A DNA stretch of 64,000 nt from Betaproteobacteria bacterium (GTDB lineage: Bacteria; Pseudomonadota; Gammaproteobacteria; Burkholderiales; Rhodocyclaceae): NCBI GenBank assembly GCA_009782565.1, contig WRIU01000010.1, positions 21,871 to 85,870 of the forward strand, written 5' to 3'. Within the stretch, counting starts at the first letter, position 1; the number at the start of each line of letters is the position of its first letter. This document shows, in pieces, positions 56,047-64,000 of this stretch. The notes beneath the pieces are model-generated. The model ran no database searches, was not told the DNA's origin, and worked only from the letters and a program-made list of their open reading frames with translations. Position numbers and translations under genes: made by a program.

Positions 56047-57357
56047 ATGAACTCGCCTATTTCTTCACACGACGATAGCTTGCCCGAAGCCGGGGTCATG
56101 CCTGAGCAGCCTCCCCCAGAGCCGTCTTCCGTGCCCCCGGCCGGTGAACCGGCGATTTCCGCTCATCCGGCGGATGAACCGACAATTTCAGCGCCCGCGC
56201 CTGAGTTGCCCGCCGTGCCACCGGTATCGGTTTCTGTTTCGGCGAGTCGAAGGGACAGGCGCGGCGCAGTGGGTTGGGCGCTGCTTCTTGCACTGGTATC
56301 AATCGGTTTTGCCGGATTCGCCTTGTGGCAGGCATACGAGTGGCGCGCCCAAGGCGAAAATTTGCGAAAAGAAGTTGCAGAACGTTTGCGGGAAAGCGAT
56401 CAGGCTCTTGGCGAGTCGCGTGCGAGCGCGAAACGGGAACATGAGAGCCTGGATACCATCCTGGCCAAAATCGGCGCTCTCGAAGGCCAACTCAGCAAAA
56501 GCGAGGGACAGGCCGTAGCGTTGGAGGCGCTCTACCAGCAATTCTCCCGCTCGCAGGAAGACCGCGCCGTTGCCGATGTTCAACAGGCGGTGGAGTTTGC
56601 CGGGCTACAGTTGCAGTACGCGGGCAATATCGAAATGGCGCTGATCGTGCTCCGGGAGGCGCAAACCCGTCTGGAACAGAATGACCACGGCCAGTTTTCG
56701 GCCTTGCGGCAGGCGCTTAAGGCCGACATCGAAAAGTTGAGCCGCCAGGACACTTTCGATATGCCTCGCACGGCGGAGCGACTCGAACATGTACTTGGAA
56801 AGATCGACGCGCTTCCACTGGCCTATCAGGGCGAAGTCTCCGACGGGGAGGCGTCCGCCAGATACGTTGAAAAAAATGATGAGGGAGGAGTTGCCCATTT
56901 CATTCGCGGCCTTGCGGCGGATATGTGGGTGGAATTGCGCTCTCTGGTGAAGTTCGAGCGGCTCGATACAAAAGGCGAGTCTGTGCTGCTTGCGCCGGAG
57001 CAAAGCGCCTTCTTGCGCGAAAACGTGAAAATACGCTTACTCACCGCGCGTCTTGCCATGCTCGCGCGCGATGGGAATACCTATAGCGCCGATCTTGAAC
57101 AGGCGCGCAACTGGATAGAGCGTTTTTTCGACATGGGCAGCAATGACGTGAAGGAGGTCGTTGAAGAACTGCGGACACTCGAAAGCATGCAGGTCGGAGT
57201 CATACGCAATGAATTGGTCGAAAGCGCCGCTGCCGTAGGCCGCTCCCGGACGCGCGCCGGAGAGCCTTCCTTGCCGCCTCCGCCGGTGCAGCAACCGATG
57301 CCGCCCGACAATGCCTCCGCAGCCCCGGAAGCTGCGATCCTGCCGACGCAGCCCTGA
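56047..57357 (+). CDS. hemX: HemX-like membrane protein
   Basis: 436 aa, often mis-annotated as uroporphyrinogen-III C-methyltransferase, but it has no methyltransferase domain. A Pro/Glu-rich cytoplasmic N terminus (1-70), one membrane helix (~76-98), a coiled-coil (~100-165) and a periplasmic helical domain, ending in a Pro-rich tail. Function in heme synthesis is unproven; likely a scaffold with HemY. It lies 11 bp after hemD. Confidence 0.85.
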   Translation: MNSPISSHDDSLPEAGVMPEQPPPEPSSVPPAGEPAISAHPADEPTISAPAPELPAVPPVSVSVSASRRDRRGAVGWALLLALVSIGFAGFALWQAYEWRAQGENLRKEVAERLRESDQALGESRASAKREHESLDTILAKIGALEGQLSKSEGQAVALEALYQQFSRSQEDRAVADVQQAVEFAGLQLQYAGNIEMALIVLREAQTRLEQNDHGQFSALRQALKADIEKLSRQDTFDMPRTAERLEHVLGKIDALPLAYQGEVSDGEASARYVEKNDEGGVAHFIRGLAADMWVELRSLVKFERLDTKGESVLLAPEQSAFLRENVKIRLLTARLAMLARDGNTYSADLEQARNWIERFFDMGSNDVKEVVEELRTLESMQVGVIRNELVESAAAVGRSRTRAGEPSLPPPPVQQPMPPDNASAAPEAAILPTQP

Positions 57358-57367
57358 GGGTCGGGCG

Positions 57368-58561
57368 ATGCGTATCCTGATCTGGATCATCACTATTTTT
57401 GCCCTGGCCGTGGGGCTGTCCATGCTCCTCAGCCAGAACTGGGGCTATGTGCAGTTTGTGCTTCCGCAGCAGTGGCGTTTGCAGATGTCGGCCAAGATTT
57501 TTGCAGGGGCGCTGTTGGCAGCCTTCATTGCGGCATACCTGCTCGTCCGCCTGGTACGCAATACCCTGACGCTGCCAGAAGCCGTCGGCCAATGGCGTAA
57601 TCGCCGCCGTCGGCAACGGGCGGATCGCTCCTTGCGCGAAGCCGTGCTGACCCTCCATGAAGGGCGTTACGCCAGGGCGTTGAAATTTGCGGAAAAGGCT
57701 TATGAAGCCAGCGACCAGTCAGTGGCGGCGATCCTCCTGGCGGCACGGGCCGCGCATGCGTTGCGCGACGACGTCCGTTATCGCGAATGGATTGAGCGGC
57801 TGGGCGATGAAGAAGAAGTTCAAATGGCGCGGTTGATGACGGAAGCCGAACTGGCCGTCATTGCGTGTAATTATGAGGAAGCTGCCGCGAAACTCGATGC
57901 CTTGCGGCCGGATGGCCGCCACATCGCCGCCCTGCGTTTATCGCTACGGGTATCCATGGCCCTGTGGCAATGGGATGAATCCCTTCGCCTGATCCGCTTG
58001 CTGCGAAAACATAAGGCGCTGACTGAAGAGCAGGTGCGACCGCTGCTGTGCCGCGTCCATGTCGAACGTCTGCGCGCGCGCGCCGATGAACTCGATGCCA
58101 TCGGTGGCGGCAATGACGATATGCTGACCGAAATATGGGATGCTATTCCCGCCCAGGAGCGCGAAGACCGCCAACTGGTGCTGGAAGCCGTGCCGCTTTT
58201 CGCGCGACTGGGCAAGGGGCGTGTCGTGCGCCGTACCTTAGAGCGCCTGCTCGATGCCGAATGGGACACAGAGCTTGCCCGCCTCTATGGGTTTTGCGGG
58301 GATGTCGGCGCGTGTCTGAGCAAGGGTGAGAACTGGCTGCTCGATCATAGGGAAGACCCTGGGCTGCTCTTCTCGCTTGGCCGCCTGTGTGCGGAATCGC
58401 AGTTGTGGGGCAAGGCCGTGGAGTACTTTGAACTTTCACTGCGGTGGCAACCGGGAGTCGAGACCCATCTGGCGCTCGCCAACCTGTTCAGACGTCTTGA
58501 GAGAAGCGAGGATGAACAGAAACATTACCGCGCGGCTGCGGAGATGATTGCTGCCTGGTAA
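57368..58561 (+). CDS. hemY: HemY-like TPR membrane protein
   Basis: 397 aa: two N-terminal membrane helices (ILIWIITIFALAVGLSMLL and KIFAGALLAAFIAAYLLV) then TPR-like helical repeats. Proteobacterial HemY, of unclear role in late heme synthesis; not the Gram-positive coproporphyrinogen oxidase of the same name. Start ATG 57368 is 10 bp after hemX. The 3' end overlaps a convergent gene by 74 bp. Confidence 0.88.
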   Translation: MRILIWIITIFALAVGLSMLLSQNWGYVQFVLPQQWRLQMSAKIFAGALLAAFIAAYLLVRLVRNTLTLPEAVGQWRNRRRRQRADRSLREAVLTLHEGRYARALKFAEKAYEASDQSVAAILLAARAAHALRDDVRYREWIERLGDEEEVQMARLMTEAELAVIACNYEEAAAKLDALRPDGRHIAALRLSLRVSMALWQWDESLRLIRLLRKHKALTEEQVRPLLCRVHVERLRARADELDAIGGGNDDMLTEIWDAIPAQEREDRQLVLEAVPLFARLGKGRVVRRTLERLLDAEWDTELARLYGFCGDVGACLSKGENWLLDHREDPGLLFSLGRLCAESQLWGKAVEYFELSLRWQPGVETHLALANLFRRLERSEDEQKHYRAAAEMIAAW

Positions 58562-59135
58562 TGGGGCGTTTCTCGCCCCTCCATCTCTTGCCCTCCAGCA
58601 ACCCGCCCCACCACTCGCGCTCCGGTTCGCGGTTGGTGGGGGTGTCGCTACGGCGGGCTTTCCCCAGGCATTCTTCTATCTGCAAGCGCATGAACATGGG
58701 CAAGCCCGATGCGGCCGTCCAGCGGCCTTCGGGGTAGTCGATGGCCTTGGCACCGGGGCGGGTCACATGGTAGCCGTTGGGGTTGTCTTCCGTGCTCCAG
58801 CGCAGCGCGGAATCCATGGGAGCTATCCAGTTGGAATTCTTGTGGATGAGGACGTATTCGCCACGCTCTACCTGATCCAGCAGCCAGTCAATGGCGTCGT
58901 GCAATTCGGTCTGTGAGCCGTAAGGCGAATACCAGCGGGCATAGTCCCTGAGCGCCTCGCCCAACCCGAAGATCCGGAAGAAGCCAAATGGTGCGTTGAC
59001 GGAGCAGTCACGCCCGATTGTGTCACGGGCGAAAAACGGGATTTCTATGCCAGGTAGATCATTCCAGGTGAGGCGCGAGATGTGCTTGATTTCCACGGGC
59101 AGGAGGGGCAGCAAAGAATTATTGGAAAAATCCAT
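58488..59135 (-). CDS. Hypothetical protein overlapping hemY
   Basis: 215 aa, no signal or membrane segment, no family recognised. The first ~185 residues look like a real globular protein (WNDLPGIEIPFFARDTIGRDC, GEALRDYARWYSPYG, EYVLIHKNSNWIAPMDSALRW). The last ~25 residues overlap the hemY end and look random, so the original stop may have been lost. Base composition is lower in GC near its start (AT-rich 59120-59235), a sign of possible transfer. Confidence 0.55.
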   Translation of the reverse strand: MDFSNNSLLPLLPVEIKHISRLTWNDLPGIEIPFFARDTIGRDCSVNAPFGFFRIFGLGEALRDYARWYSPYGSQTELHDAIDWLLDQVERGEYVLIHKNSNWIAPMDSALRWSTEDNPNGYHVTRPGAKAIDYPEGRWTAASGLPMFMRLQIEECLGKARRSDTPTNREPEREWWGGLLEGKRWRGEKRPITRQQSSPQPRGNVSVHPRFSQDV

Positions 59136-59235
59136 AATACAAACGAAAAACTTAGTTTAAGAGAAAAAGGTAACGGAAAGCAAAATTGCATCCGTCTGTC
59201 TTGCGCCAGAATAATGTTGTTGGCATCATCCGGGA

Positions 59236-61650
59236 ATGTGTTTAGTCGCATTCGGCATACTTCTGGGCGTCTGCTGCCTGCAATGGGCGGCGGGTTTGCC
59301 GTTTTGGGCGGCATGGGGATGGGCGCTTGTCGGTGCGTCGCTGGCCGTGATCGGGTTTTGCAGAATCTCTCGTGCGGCAAGGTCGGCGCGCGTGTCATGG
59401 ATGCCGTGCCTGATGGCGGCTTTCGTCTTGGGATATGCCTGGGCGGCGTGGCGAGCCGATTTTCGGATGGCGGATGCCCTCGATCCCGCTCTCGAAGGGC
59501 GTGACCTGCTGCTTACCGGCGTGATCGCTTCGCTGCCTGAAGATCGGGGCAACGGAATCCGTTTCGTGTTTGAGGTGGAACGCGCGGACGCGGCTAAGGA
59601 GGGCGATGCGTCAGGCCGGGTCGGGATACCGCGCCGGGTGCTGATGTCCTGGACTGCCGGGCGCGGCAGATCAGGGCAGGATGCGTTGTCTTTACCCGCT
59701 GTACGACCGGGGGAGCGTTGGCAGTTGCCGGTGCGTTTGCGGCAGCCTCATGGTGCGGCGGTTCCGGGTGTGTTCGATTACGAAGCCTGGTTGCTGGAAC
59801 GGGGGCTGCGTGCAACCGGGTACGTCCGGGGAGATGGGGCGCTGATTGCGACGCAGACCAGCGGTTGGATGAACCGTGTCCACCGCTTGCGGGCGCACGT
59901 CCGCCAGAAATTCGAGGCTGCGCTCCCGGATGCGCCGTATCGCGGGATACTGGTGGCGCTGGCCGTGGGCGATCAGGGCGCAATCAGCCCGGAACAATGG
60001 GAAATACTTCGGCGCACGGGAGTACAGCACCTGGTTGCCATATCGGGGATGCACATCTCGCTGGTGGCATTGGCCGTGGGGGGGCTGTGCGTGTTGGTGT
60101 GGCGCAGATTGCCATGGCTGGTGCGGCGTTGTCCGGCGCGGCTGGCCGGTGCGGCGGCGGGGATGGTCGCAGCTATCGCTTACGCGCTGCTTGCCGGGCT
60201 GGGGATTCCGGCGCAGCGCGCGTTGCTGATGCTCGCGGTGGCGGCCCTGTGCATGGTCGCGCGGCGGGAAACCAGCGCGCGCAATGTACTGTCCCTGGCC
60301 TTGGTGGCTGTGCTGGCGGTCGATCCCTGGGCGCCTCTGGCAGCGGGTTTCTGGCTCTCTTTCGGGGCGGTAGCAGTGATCTTGCTGACGCTGAACGGGC
60401 GCGTCAAACCCGTGCGGGGCTGGCGCTCGGCGGTCGGGCTGCAACTGGCCATCACGCTGGCGATGGTTCCGATATTGGTGGCCTTGTTCCAGGGATTTTC
60501 GCTCGCCTCTCCGTTTGGAAATGCCTTGGCTATTCCGATGGTGAGTTTTGCCATTGCGCCGCTTGTCCTGTTGGCGGTGATTTTTCCCGCAGACGGGTTG
60601 TTCGGCCTCGCGCATGGGCTGACCGCGTGGATGATGGCGGCTCTGCAATGGTTATCGGAGTTCTCTCTGGCCTTATATGAGCATCCCCTGCCGCCGCTCT
60701 GGCTTCTGCTGACCGCGACGGCGGCGGTATTGCTGTTGATCCTGCCGCGTGGCACACCCGGTCGGCTCGCGGCGCTGGCAATCCTGGGCGGTTTTTTTCT
60801 CTGGCATCCGGAACGGCCCCGACCGGGTGATTTTCGTGCCGCCGTGCTTGATGTCGGGCAGGGGTTGGCAGTGCATGTCCAGACTGCGCGCCATGACTTG
60901 CTCTATGACAGTGGCCCGTTCTTCGGTGACACGACCGACGCGGGGGAGCGCATCGTAGCGCCGTATTTACGCGCGATGGGAGTCGGGCGGCTCGACGTGG
61001 CATTGATCTCTCATGATGATGCCGATCATGCGGGCGGGCTGGAAAGCGTGCGGGCGCGAGTCGGGATCGACAAAATGTTGGCGGGAGGCGAGGTGATAGA
61101 GGCCGGGACACCATCGAAACCCGGCGCGTGGAACGCGCGTAACGCGCAGCTTGTGCCCGTGCGCGGCACACCATGCGTCGCCGGGTTGCGCTGGCGATGG
61201 GACGATGTCGATTTTGCCGTGCTCGCGCCTGCACACTTGTCTGGCAAACGGCGCAGCAACGGTGAATCTTGTGTCTTGCGGGTCAGCGCGGCGGGCGGCG
61301 CGTCGCTGCTTTTGACCGGAGACCTCGAACAGACGGGCGAAATTGAACTGGCAGGGCAGCAGGGCTCGGCATTGAAGAGCACGGCAGTGGTCGCCGGACA
61401 TCACGGCAGCCGCACATCGTCTTCCCCGGCTTTCGTTGAGGCGACGTATCCCGAACTGGTGATTTTCTCATCGGGCTACCGTAACCGATACGGCCATCCG
61501 CACCCGCATATCCTGGCTCGCTGGGCGAGGACGGCAGCCCGTCCGTACCGCACGGATTCAGACGGCACGGTGCTGCTTGAGACCGAAGGCGGGCGGATGA
61601 AAGCCGATGCTTGGCGAGAGGTTCATCCGCGTTACTGGCATCAGCACTGA
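59236..61650 (+). CDS. comEC: DNA internalization protein ComEC/Rec2
   Basis: Inner-membrane channel for single-stranded DNA uptake in transformation. 804 aa: N-terminal helices and a DUF4131-type domain (~30-170), the Competence membrane domain (~210-480, with LVAISGMHISLVAL) and a C-terminal metallo-beta-lactamase-like domain (~525-790) whose ISHDDADHAGG metal motif is intact. All three domains are complete, so the gene is probably functional. Confidence 0.93.
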   Translation: MCLVAFGILLGVCCLQWAAGLPFWAAWGWALVGASLAVIGFCRISRAARSARVSWMPCLMAAFVLGYAWAAWRADFRMADALDPALEGRDLLLTGVIASLPEDRGNGIRFVFEVERADAAKEGDASGRVGIPRRVLMSWTAGRGRSGQDALSLPAVRPGERWQLPVRLRQPHGAAVPGVFDYEAWLLERGLRATGYVRGDGALIATQTSGWMNRVHRLRAHVRQKFEAALPDAPYRGILVALAVGDQGAISPEQWEILRRTGVQHLVAISGMHISLVALAVGGLCVLVWRRLPWLVRRCPARLAGAAAGMVAAIAYALLAGLGIPAQRALLMLAVAALCMVARRETSARNVLSLALVAVLAVDPWAPLAAGFWLSFGAVAVILLTLNGRVKPVRGWRSAVGLQLAITLAMVPILVALFQGFSLASPFGNALAIPMVSFAIAPLVLLAVIFPADGLFGLAHGLTAWMMAALQWLSEFSLALYEHPLPPLWLLLTATAAVLLLILPRGTPGRLAALAILGGFFLWHPERPRPGDFRAAVLDVGQGLAVHVQTARHDLLYDSGPFFGDTTDAGERIVAPYLRAMGVGRLDVALISHDDADHAGGLESVRARVGIDKMLAGGEVIEAGTPSKPGAWNARNAQLVPVRGTPCVAGLRWRWDDVDFAVLAPAHLSGKRRSNGESCVLRVSAAGGASLLLTGDLEQTGEIELAGQQGSALKSTAVVAGHHGSRTSSSPAFVEATYPELVIFSSGYRNRYGHPHPHILARWARTAARPYRTDSDGTVLLETEGGRMKADAWREVHPRYWHQH

Positions 61651-61740
61651 GTTTTAGAGAAACGGGGACATTGAGAGGTGCTATCAGTTTGAAGCCGGTC
61701 AAGGTGTAAAAATTTTCGACACTGTATAAGCACAAATTTT

Positions 61741-61772
61741 ATTGCATATTGCATATTGCATATTGCATATTG
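61741..61772 (+). repeat. Tandem 7-bp repeat (ATTGCAT, about 4.6 copies)
   Basis: Four exact ATTGCAT units and a partial fifth. Short perfect arrays like this can change copy number by slippage; lying some 330 bp before a surface-protein gene, it could affect an upstream activator site. Confidence 0.85.
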
Positions 61773-61809
61773 TAACTCAATACACCCAGAAATGTCAAGC
61801 TTGTCACTT

Positions 61810-61835
61810 ATTTATGACAATTATTTGTCATAAAT
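61810..61835. promoter_or_regulatory. Perfect 11-bp palindrome, possible operator
   Basis: ATTTATGACAA and its exact complement flank a 4-nt TTAT spacer. GC-poor and without a U-tract, it is unlikely to be a terminator. The position 180 bp before a sigma-54-like promoter suits an enhancer-type activator site. Confidence 0.5.
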
Positions 61836-62016
61836 GCCATGCCCCGTAAAAGTGTAAAATTTGTCGACATTTCTCATTTTATACCGAAAAAGACAATTAA
61901 ATTCAACAGTTTGATTCAGAAATGGATAATCGGATTACAGCGGTAAATCCTGCAAACAAGCATTCATTTCGGCAGGAATACGGTGTATACGAGAAGAAAA
62001 AATGACGTTAGCAAAT

Positions 62017-62032
62017 TGGTATGGGGTTTGCT
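62017..62032 (+). promoter_or_regulatory. Candidate sigma-54 promoter of the PEP-CTERM pair
   Basis: TGGTATGGGGTTTGCT fits TGGCACG-N4-TTGCW with two mismatches in the -24 box, a perfect -12 box and exact GG-N10-GC spacing. It is 70 bp before the start at 62102. Regulation of PEP-CTERM genes by RpoN is known in related floc-forming bacteria. Confidence 0.5.
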
Positions 62033-62101
62033 TGGGAATGTCTTCAGATTGTTTTGCTGATGTCTTACAAAGTCGCCATTTTTCTCATGAGGAGAACTTT
62101 C

Positions 62102-62809
62102 ATGTTGAAACTGCTTTCCGCTTCGCTTCTGGCGTTGGGTGCCATGTCTGCCATGCCGGCTTATGCCAATATCCCAGATGGTGAATTTCTTGGCACAGTG
62201 CATGACACCTCGAATGCCGGTGACTGGCAGGTGAAACGCTTAGGGGGTACCTTTGCCGATGGCTATGATTGGAAAACTCCGCTGGCCGACCCTACGATAC
62301 CGTATCAGGACGCATATAACTTTGTGCACAGAGGATGGGGAATGCCTACCCTATGGGGTAAGTCTACTCCTTGGATAGGTGCAGCTAGTGATGGGGAGAC
62401 GGGGGCGGGATACTATTCCTACAAGACGACTTTTATCGACGATCTCAGTCAGCTTGGCAGTGACCAATCCGCAGAATTAAAAGTGCTTAATGTCATATTT
62501 AGCGTAGACGACTACTTGCATGCCATTATCGTTAATGATGTTCAGTACGATGGTATTATGAGTCCCATCGTCGTCGTTGGCAGCAACTATCCCCAGTATG
62601 AGATAAGCGACATTGACTGGAACGTCGGGGGATTGAACACGATCGAGTTCATTGTTCGTGACGTAGGAGGCTTTGCGGGTCTTTCAGCCTCAATGCAGGC
62701 GACTTATTCAGTCACCTCCGTCCCTGAACCCGAAACCTACGCCATGCTTCTCGCGGGTCTGGGTGTCATCGGTGCGGTTGCGCGCCGCCGGAAGGTCAAT
62801 GTGAATTAA
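62102..62809 (+). CDS. PEP-CTERM sorting domain protein
   Basis: 235 aa. Signal peptide (1-22, ending AYA), a ~175-residue ectodomain and the tag VPEPETYAMLLAGLGVIGAVARRRK. The ectodomain is beta-rich and hints at a lectin-like sandwich (GAGYYSYKTTF, YDGIMSPIVV) but no family is claimed. The start at 62102 is set by the strong GAGGAG ribosome site and the signal peptide. Same 5' leader and 3' tag as the next gene. Confidence 0.85.
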   Translation: MLKLLSASLLALGAMSAMPAYANIPDGEFLGTVHDTSNAGDWQVKRLGGTFADGYDWKTPLADPTIPYQDAYNFVHRGWGMPTLWGKSTPWIGAASDGETGAGYYSYKTTFIDDLSQLGSDQSAELKVLNVIFSVDDYLHAIIVNDVQYDGIMSPIVVVGSNYPQYEISDIDWNVGGLNTIEFIVRDVGGFAGLSASMQATYSVTSVPEPETYAMLLAGLGVIGAVARRRKVNVN

Positions 62810-62819
62810 GGCTGGCGTA

Positions 62820-62854
62820 CCGTAGGCAGGTATGAAACTTATACCTGCCTACGG
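62820..62854. terminator. Strong hairpin between the two PEP-CTERM genes
   Basis: 14-bp perfect arms (CCGTAGGCAGGTAT and its complement) with a 7-nt loop, 11 nt after the stop. No U-tract directly follows, so it may attenuate rather than stop transcription, or protect the upstream mRNA. Confidence 0.55.
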
Positions 62855-62900
62855 CGTTACTTCTACAAAAAGACACTTTTTTCCCACGAGGAGAACTTTC

Positions 62901-63701
62901 ATGCTGAAACTTGGAAAAACAATCGCCACCGTTGTTTTGGGGCTGGGGTGTGTCGCTGGCGCTGGTGCACAAACTATTGAAGAAATCGAAAAAATGATCG
63001 GAGTCGAAAGGATGGGCGAACTGTCTTTCAACCTAGATCGCATGACCACGTATAGTTATGTGACCGATGATTTTACACATTACATTTATTATTTTTATAC
63101 AAATTCGGTGGGCGGCTATGCCAATTTCTATGATACCCCTGTCATGACTCAAAACCATCGCGCCACGAAGAACTTTTCCTTTACGCTCAAAGAGGAAGAG
63201 TTTAAAGGGTTTAGTGAAGAATTTGGCGATATGGATGGAGCTGACCTTTCTGCTACAGTTATTTTTTCAGCCTATTTTTATTCACCCTATTTTTACTCCA
63301 AAGAGGGTTTTGACTGGTCATTAGAGGCTTTGGAGTTAGGGTTTGAGGTATATGGCTACAATGGTGACGGCTCCCGCGATCTTGTCGGCAGTCATAGTGA
63401 GTTTCGTTCCATCGATTTCACGAGTGAGTACTTGATAGTGGATGGGTATTTTACTTTCAGCGCCGATTTTCGGTATCCCTATTACTTATTACAGGCTTAT
63501 GTCAACCCTAGCAATGGGTACTGGTATACGTGGGGGGACGATTTTTTTGTGCAGGGGGGAGTTCAGGTCGATGTGGGGGGCGCTCAACTCTTCTATGTCA
63601 GTTCGCCAACCATTCCTGAACCCGAAACTTGGGCCATGCTGCTCGCAGGTCTGGGCATCGTCGGTGCGGTCGCGCGCCGCCGGAAGGTCAATGTGAATTA
63701 G
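62901..63701 (+). CDS. PEP-CTERM sorting domain protein
   Basis: 266 aa. Signal peptide (1-23, ending GAGA), then a Tyr/Phe-rich beta-type ectodomain (SVGGYANFYDTPV, YFYSPYFYSKEGFDW) unlike the previous protein, and the tag IPEPETWAMLLAGLGIVGAVARRRK. The DNA around the ribosome site and the last ~85 bp are almost identical to those of the gene at 62102, while the middles are unrelated. Ends before a strong terminator. Confidence 0.85.
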   Translation: MLKLGKTIATVVLGLGCVAGAGAQTIEEIEKMIGVERMGELSFNLDRMTTYSYVTDDFTHYIYYFYTNSVGGYANFYDTPVMTQNHRATKNFSFTLKEEEFKGFSEEFGDMDGADLSATVIFSAYFYSPYFYSKEGFDWSLEALELGFEVYGYNGDGSRDLVGSHSEFRSIDFTSEYLIVDGYFTFSADFRYPYYLLQAYVNPSNGYWYTWGDDFFVQGGVQVDVGGAQLFYVSSPTIPEPETWAMLLAGLGIVGAVARRRKVNVN

Positions 63702-63727
63702 CGGGTGCACCGCAATTCGTAGGCACG

Positions 63728-63765
63728 AAAAAAGGCCGGATGCCTTCGGGCATCCGGCCTTTTTT
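63728..63765 (+). terminator. Rho-independent terminator after the PEP-CTERM pair
   Basis: GGCCGGATGCC with its complement across a TTCG loop, flanked by A6 and T6 runs: a classic, probably bidirectional terminator 27 nt after the stop. Confidence 0.95.
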
Positions 63766-63784
63766 CTTTGAAAATTACCCGCTT

Positions 63785-63855
63785 AGAGCGTTTTCTGTTC
63801 AAGTGCGTACAACACTCCCCTCTCCCCTTGTGGGGGAGAGGGGCGGGGGGAGAGG
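63785..63855. repeat. Dispersed repeat with GC-rich hairpin (copy B)
   Basis: GCGTTTTCTGTTCAAG flank, GTACAA, then CCCCTCTCCCCTTG and a GGGGAGAGGGG-type stem. About 41 of 46 bases match the inverted copy at 14010-14055. Confidence 0.75.
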
Positions 63856-63873
63856 GGTCAATGCCGCCTCCAT

Positions 63874-63923
63874 CCCCCCCCCCCCCCCCCCCCGGGGGCC
63901 CCCCCCCCCCCAGGGGGGGGGGG
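63874..63923. other. Homopolymer run, probable sequencing or assembly artefact
   Basis: Twenty C, five G, thirteen C, one A and eleven G in a row, followed by low-quality-looking sequence to the end of the window. Biological origin is unlikely; nothing right of here should be trusted. Confidence 0.8.
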
Positions 63924-64000
63924 AAGAAAGTAAAAAATTTAATAGAAAAAACCCCACTTTTTCAAAGGTGGACATCCCCCCGCCCCGCCGTTTTTATTTG

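Larger units (their letters stand above)
61651..62016. other. AT-rich intergenic region before the PEP-CTERM pair
   Basis: About 365 AT-rich bp with no credible gene. It holds the 7-bp tandem repeat at 61741 and the palindrome at 61810, and leads into the sigma-54-like promoter at 62017, so it is probably a regulatory region. Confidence 0.6.

Noticed and set aside
56047..57357. Uroporphyrinogen-III C-methyltransferase
   Set aside because: This common label for HemX does not fit: there is no SAM-binding methyltransferase domain.
61741..61772. Possible CRISPR-like repeat
   Set aside because: Units are 7 bp and contiguous, with no spacers and no cas genes.

Overview
This GC-rich window reads as chromosomal DNA of a betaproteobacterium, plausibly of the Rhodocyclales/Zoogloea-like group. 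The basis is gene content and order: gmk-rpoZ-spoT, hemC-hemD-hemX-hemY, yajC-secD-secF, a complete heptose/inner-core LPS operon, a glyoxylate shunt, bacteriohemerythrins and PEP-CTERM surface proteins. The order-level placement is inference. The left end cuts into lnt. The right end runs into poly-C/poly-G that looks like a poor contig end.

Layout. 0-6 kb: lnt (5' partial), two tandem bacteriohemerythrins, ahpC-ahpF behind a good OxyR-site candidate, and hemW. 6-12.5 kb: a 1008-aa multi-domain glycosyltransferase, then gmk, rpoZ and spoT. 12.5-15.9 kb: a PEP-CTERM protein, an AT-rich gap, dispersed repeats, a small membrane protein and a fusion of a VanX-type dipeptidase with an L,D-transpeptidase-like domain. 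15.9-19.4 kb: malate synthase, isocitrate lyase and a divergent ArsR-type regulator with palindromes between. 19.4-24.3 kb: a phospholipid repair operon (aas, a Tat-type amidohydrolase, lplT). 24.9-30.9 kb: hldE1-hldD-waaF-waaC-waaG-waaP, nearly all joined by ATGA overlaps.

30.9-38.2 kb, minus strand: a compact nine-gene lipid/polyketide-like cluster directly downstream of yajC-secD-secF. It holds a DarA-like flavodoxin-fold protein, a KAS III-type synthase, a small unknown protein, a BtrH-type papain-fold acyltransferase, an ABC-2 exporter (ATPase and permease), an acyl carrier protein, a FabF-type ketosynthase and a ketosynthase-like subunit without an obvious active-site Cys. It has no ketoreductase, dehydratase or acyltransferase/malonyl loader of its own, so it probably borrows fatty-acid synthase steps to make and export an acyl product. 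This is the best candidate for an undescribed system here.

41.6-51.7 kb: housekeeping genes (glnS, phosphomannomutase, ilvE, a Nudix hydrolase, mnmA, folA-thyA) interspersed with small accessory pieces: a GFA-family protein, a ParE/ParD pair, a zeta-like kinase with a small partner, an orphan HigA-like antitoxin with a toxin remnant, an Rpn-like remnant, an inverted-repeat element and short dispersed repeats. 51.7-61.7 kb: a PilZ protein, nadC, hemC-hemD-hemX-hemY, an unknown gene overlapping the end of hemY, and comEC. 61.7-63.8 kb: an AT-rich regulatory region and two PEP-CTERM proteins sharing almost identical 5' and 3' modules, closed by a strong terminator. Sigma-54-like promoters sit in front of two of the three PEP-CTERM genes. 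No rRNA, tRNA or CRISPR array was seen.
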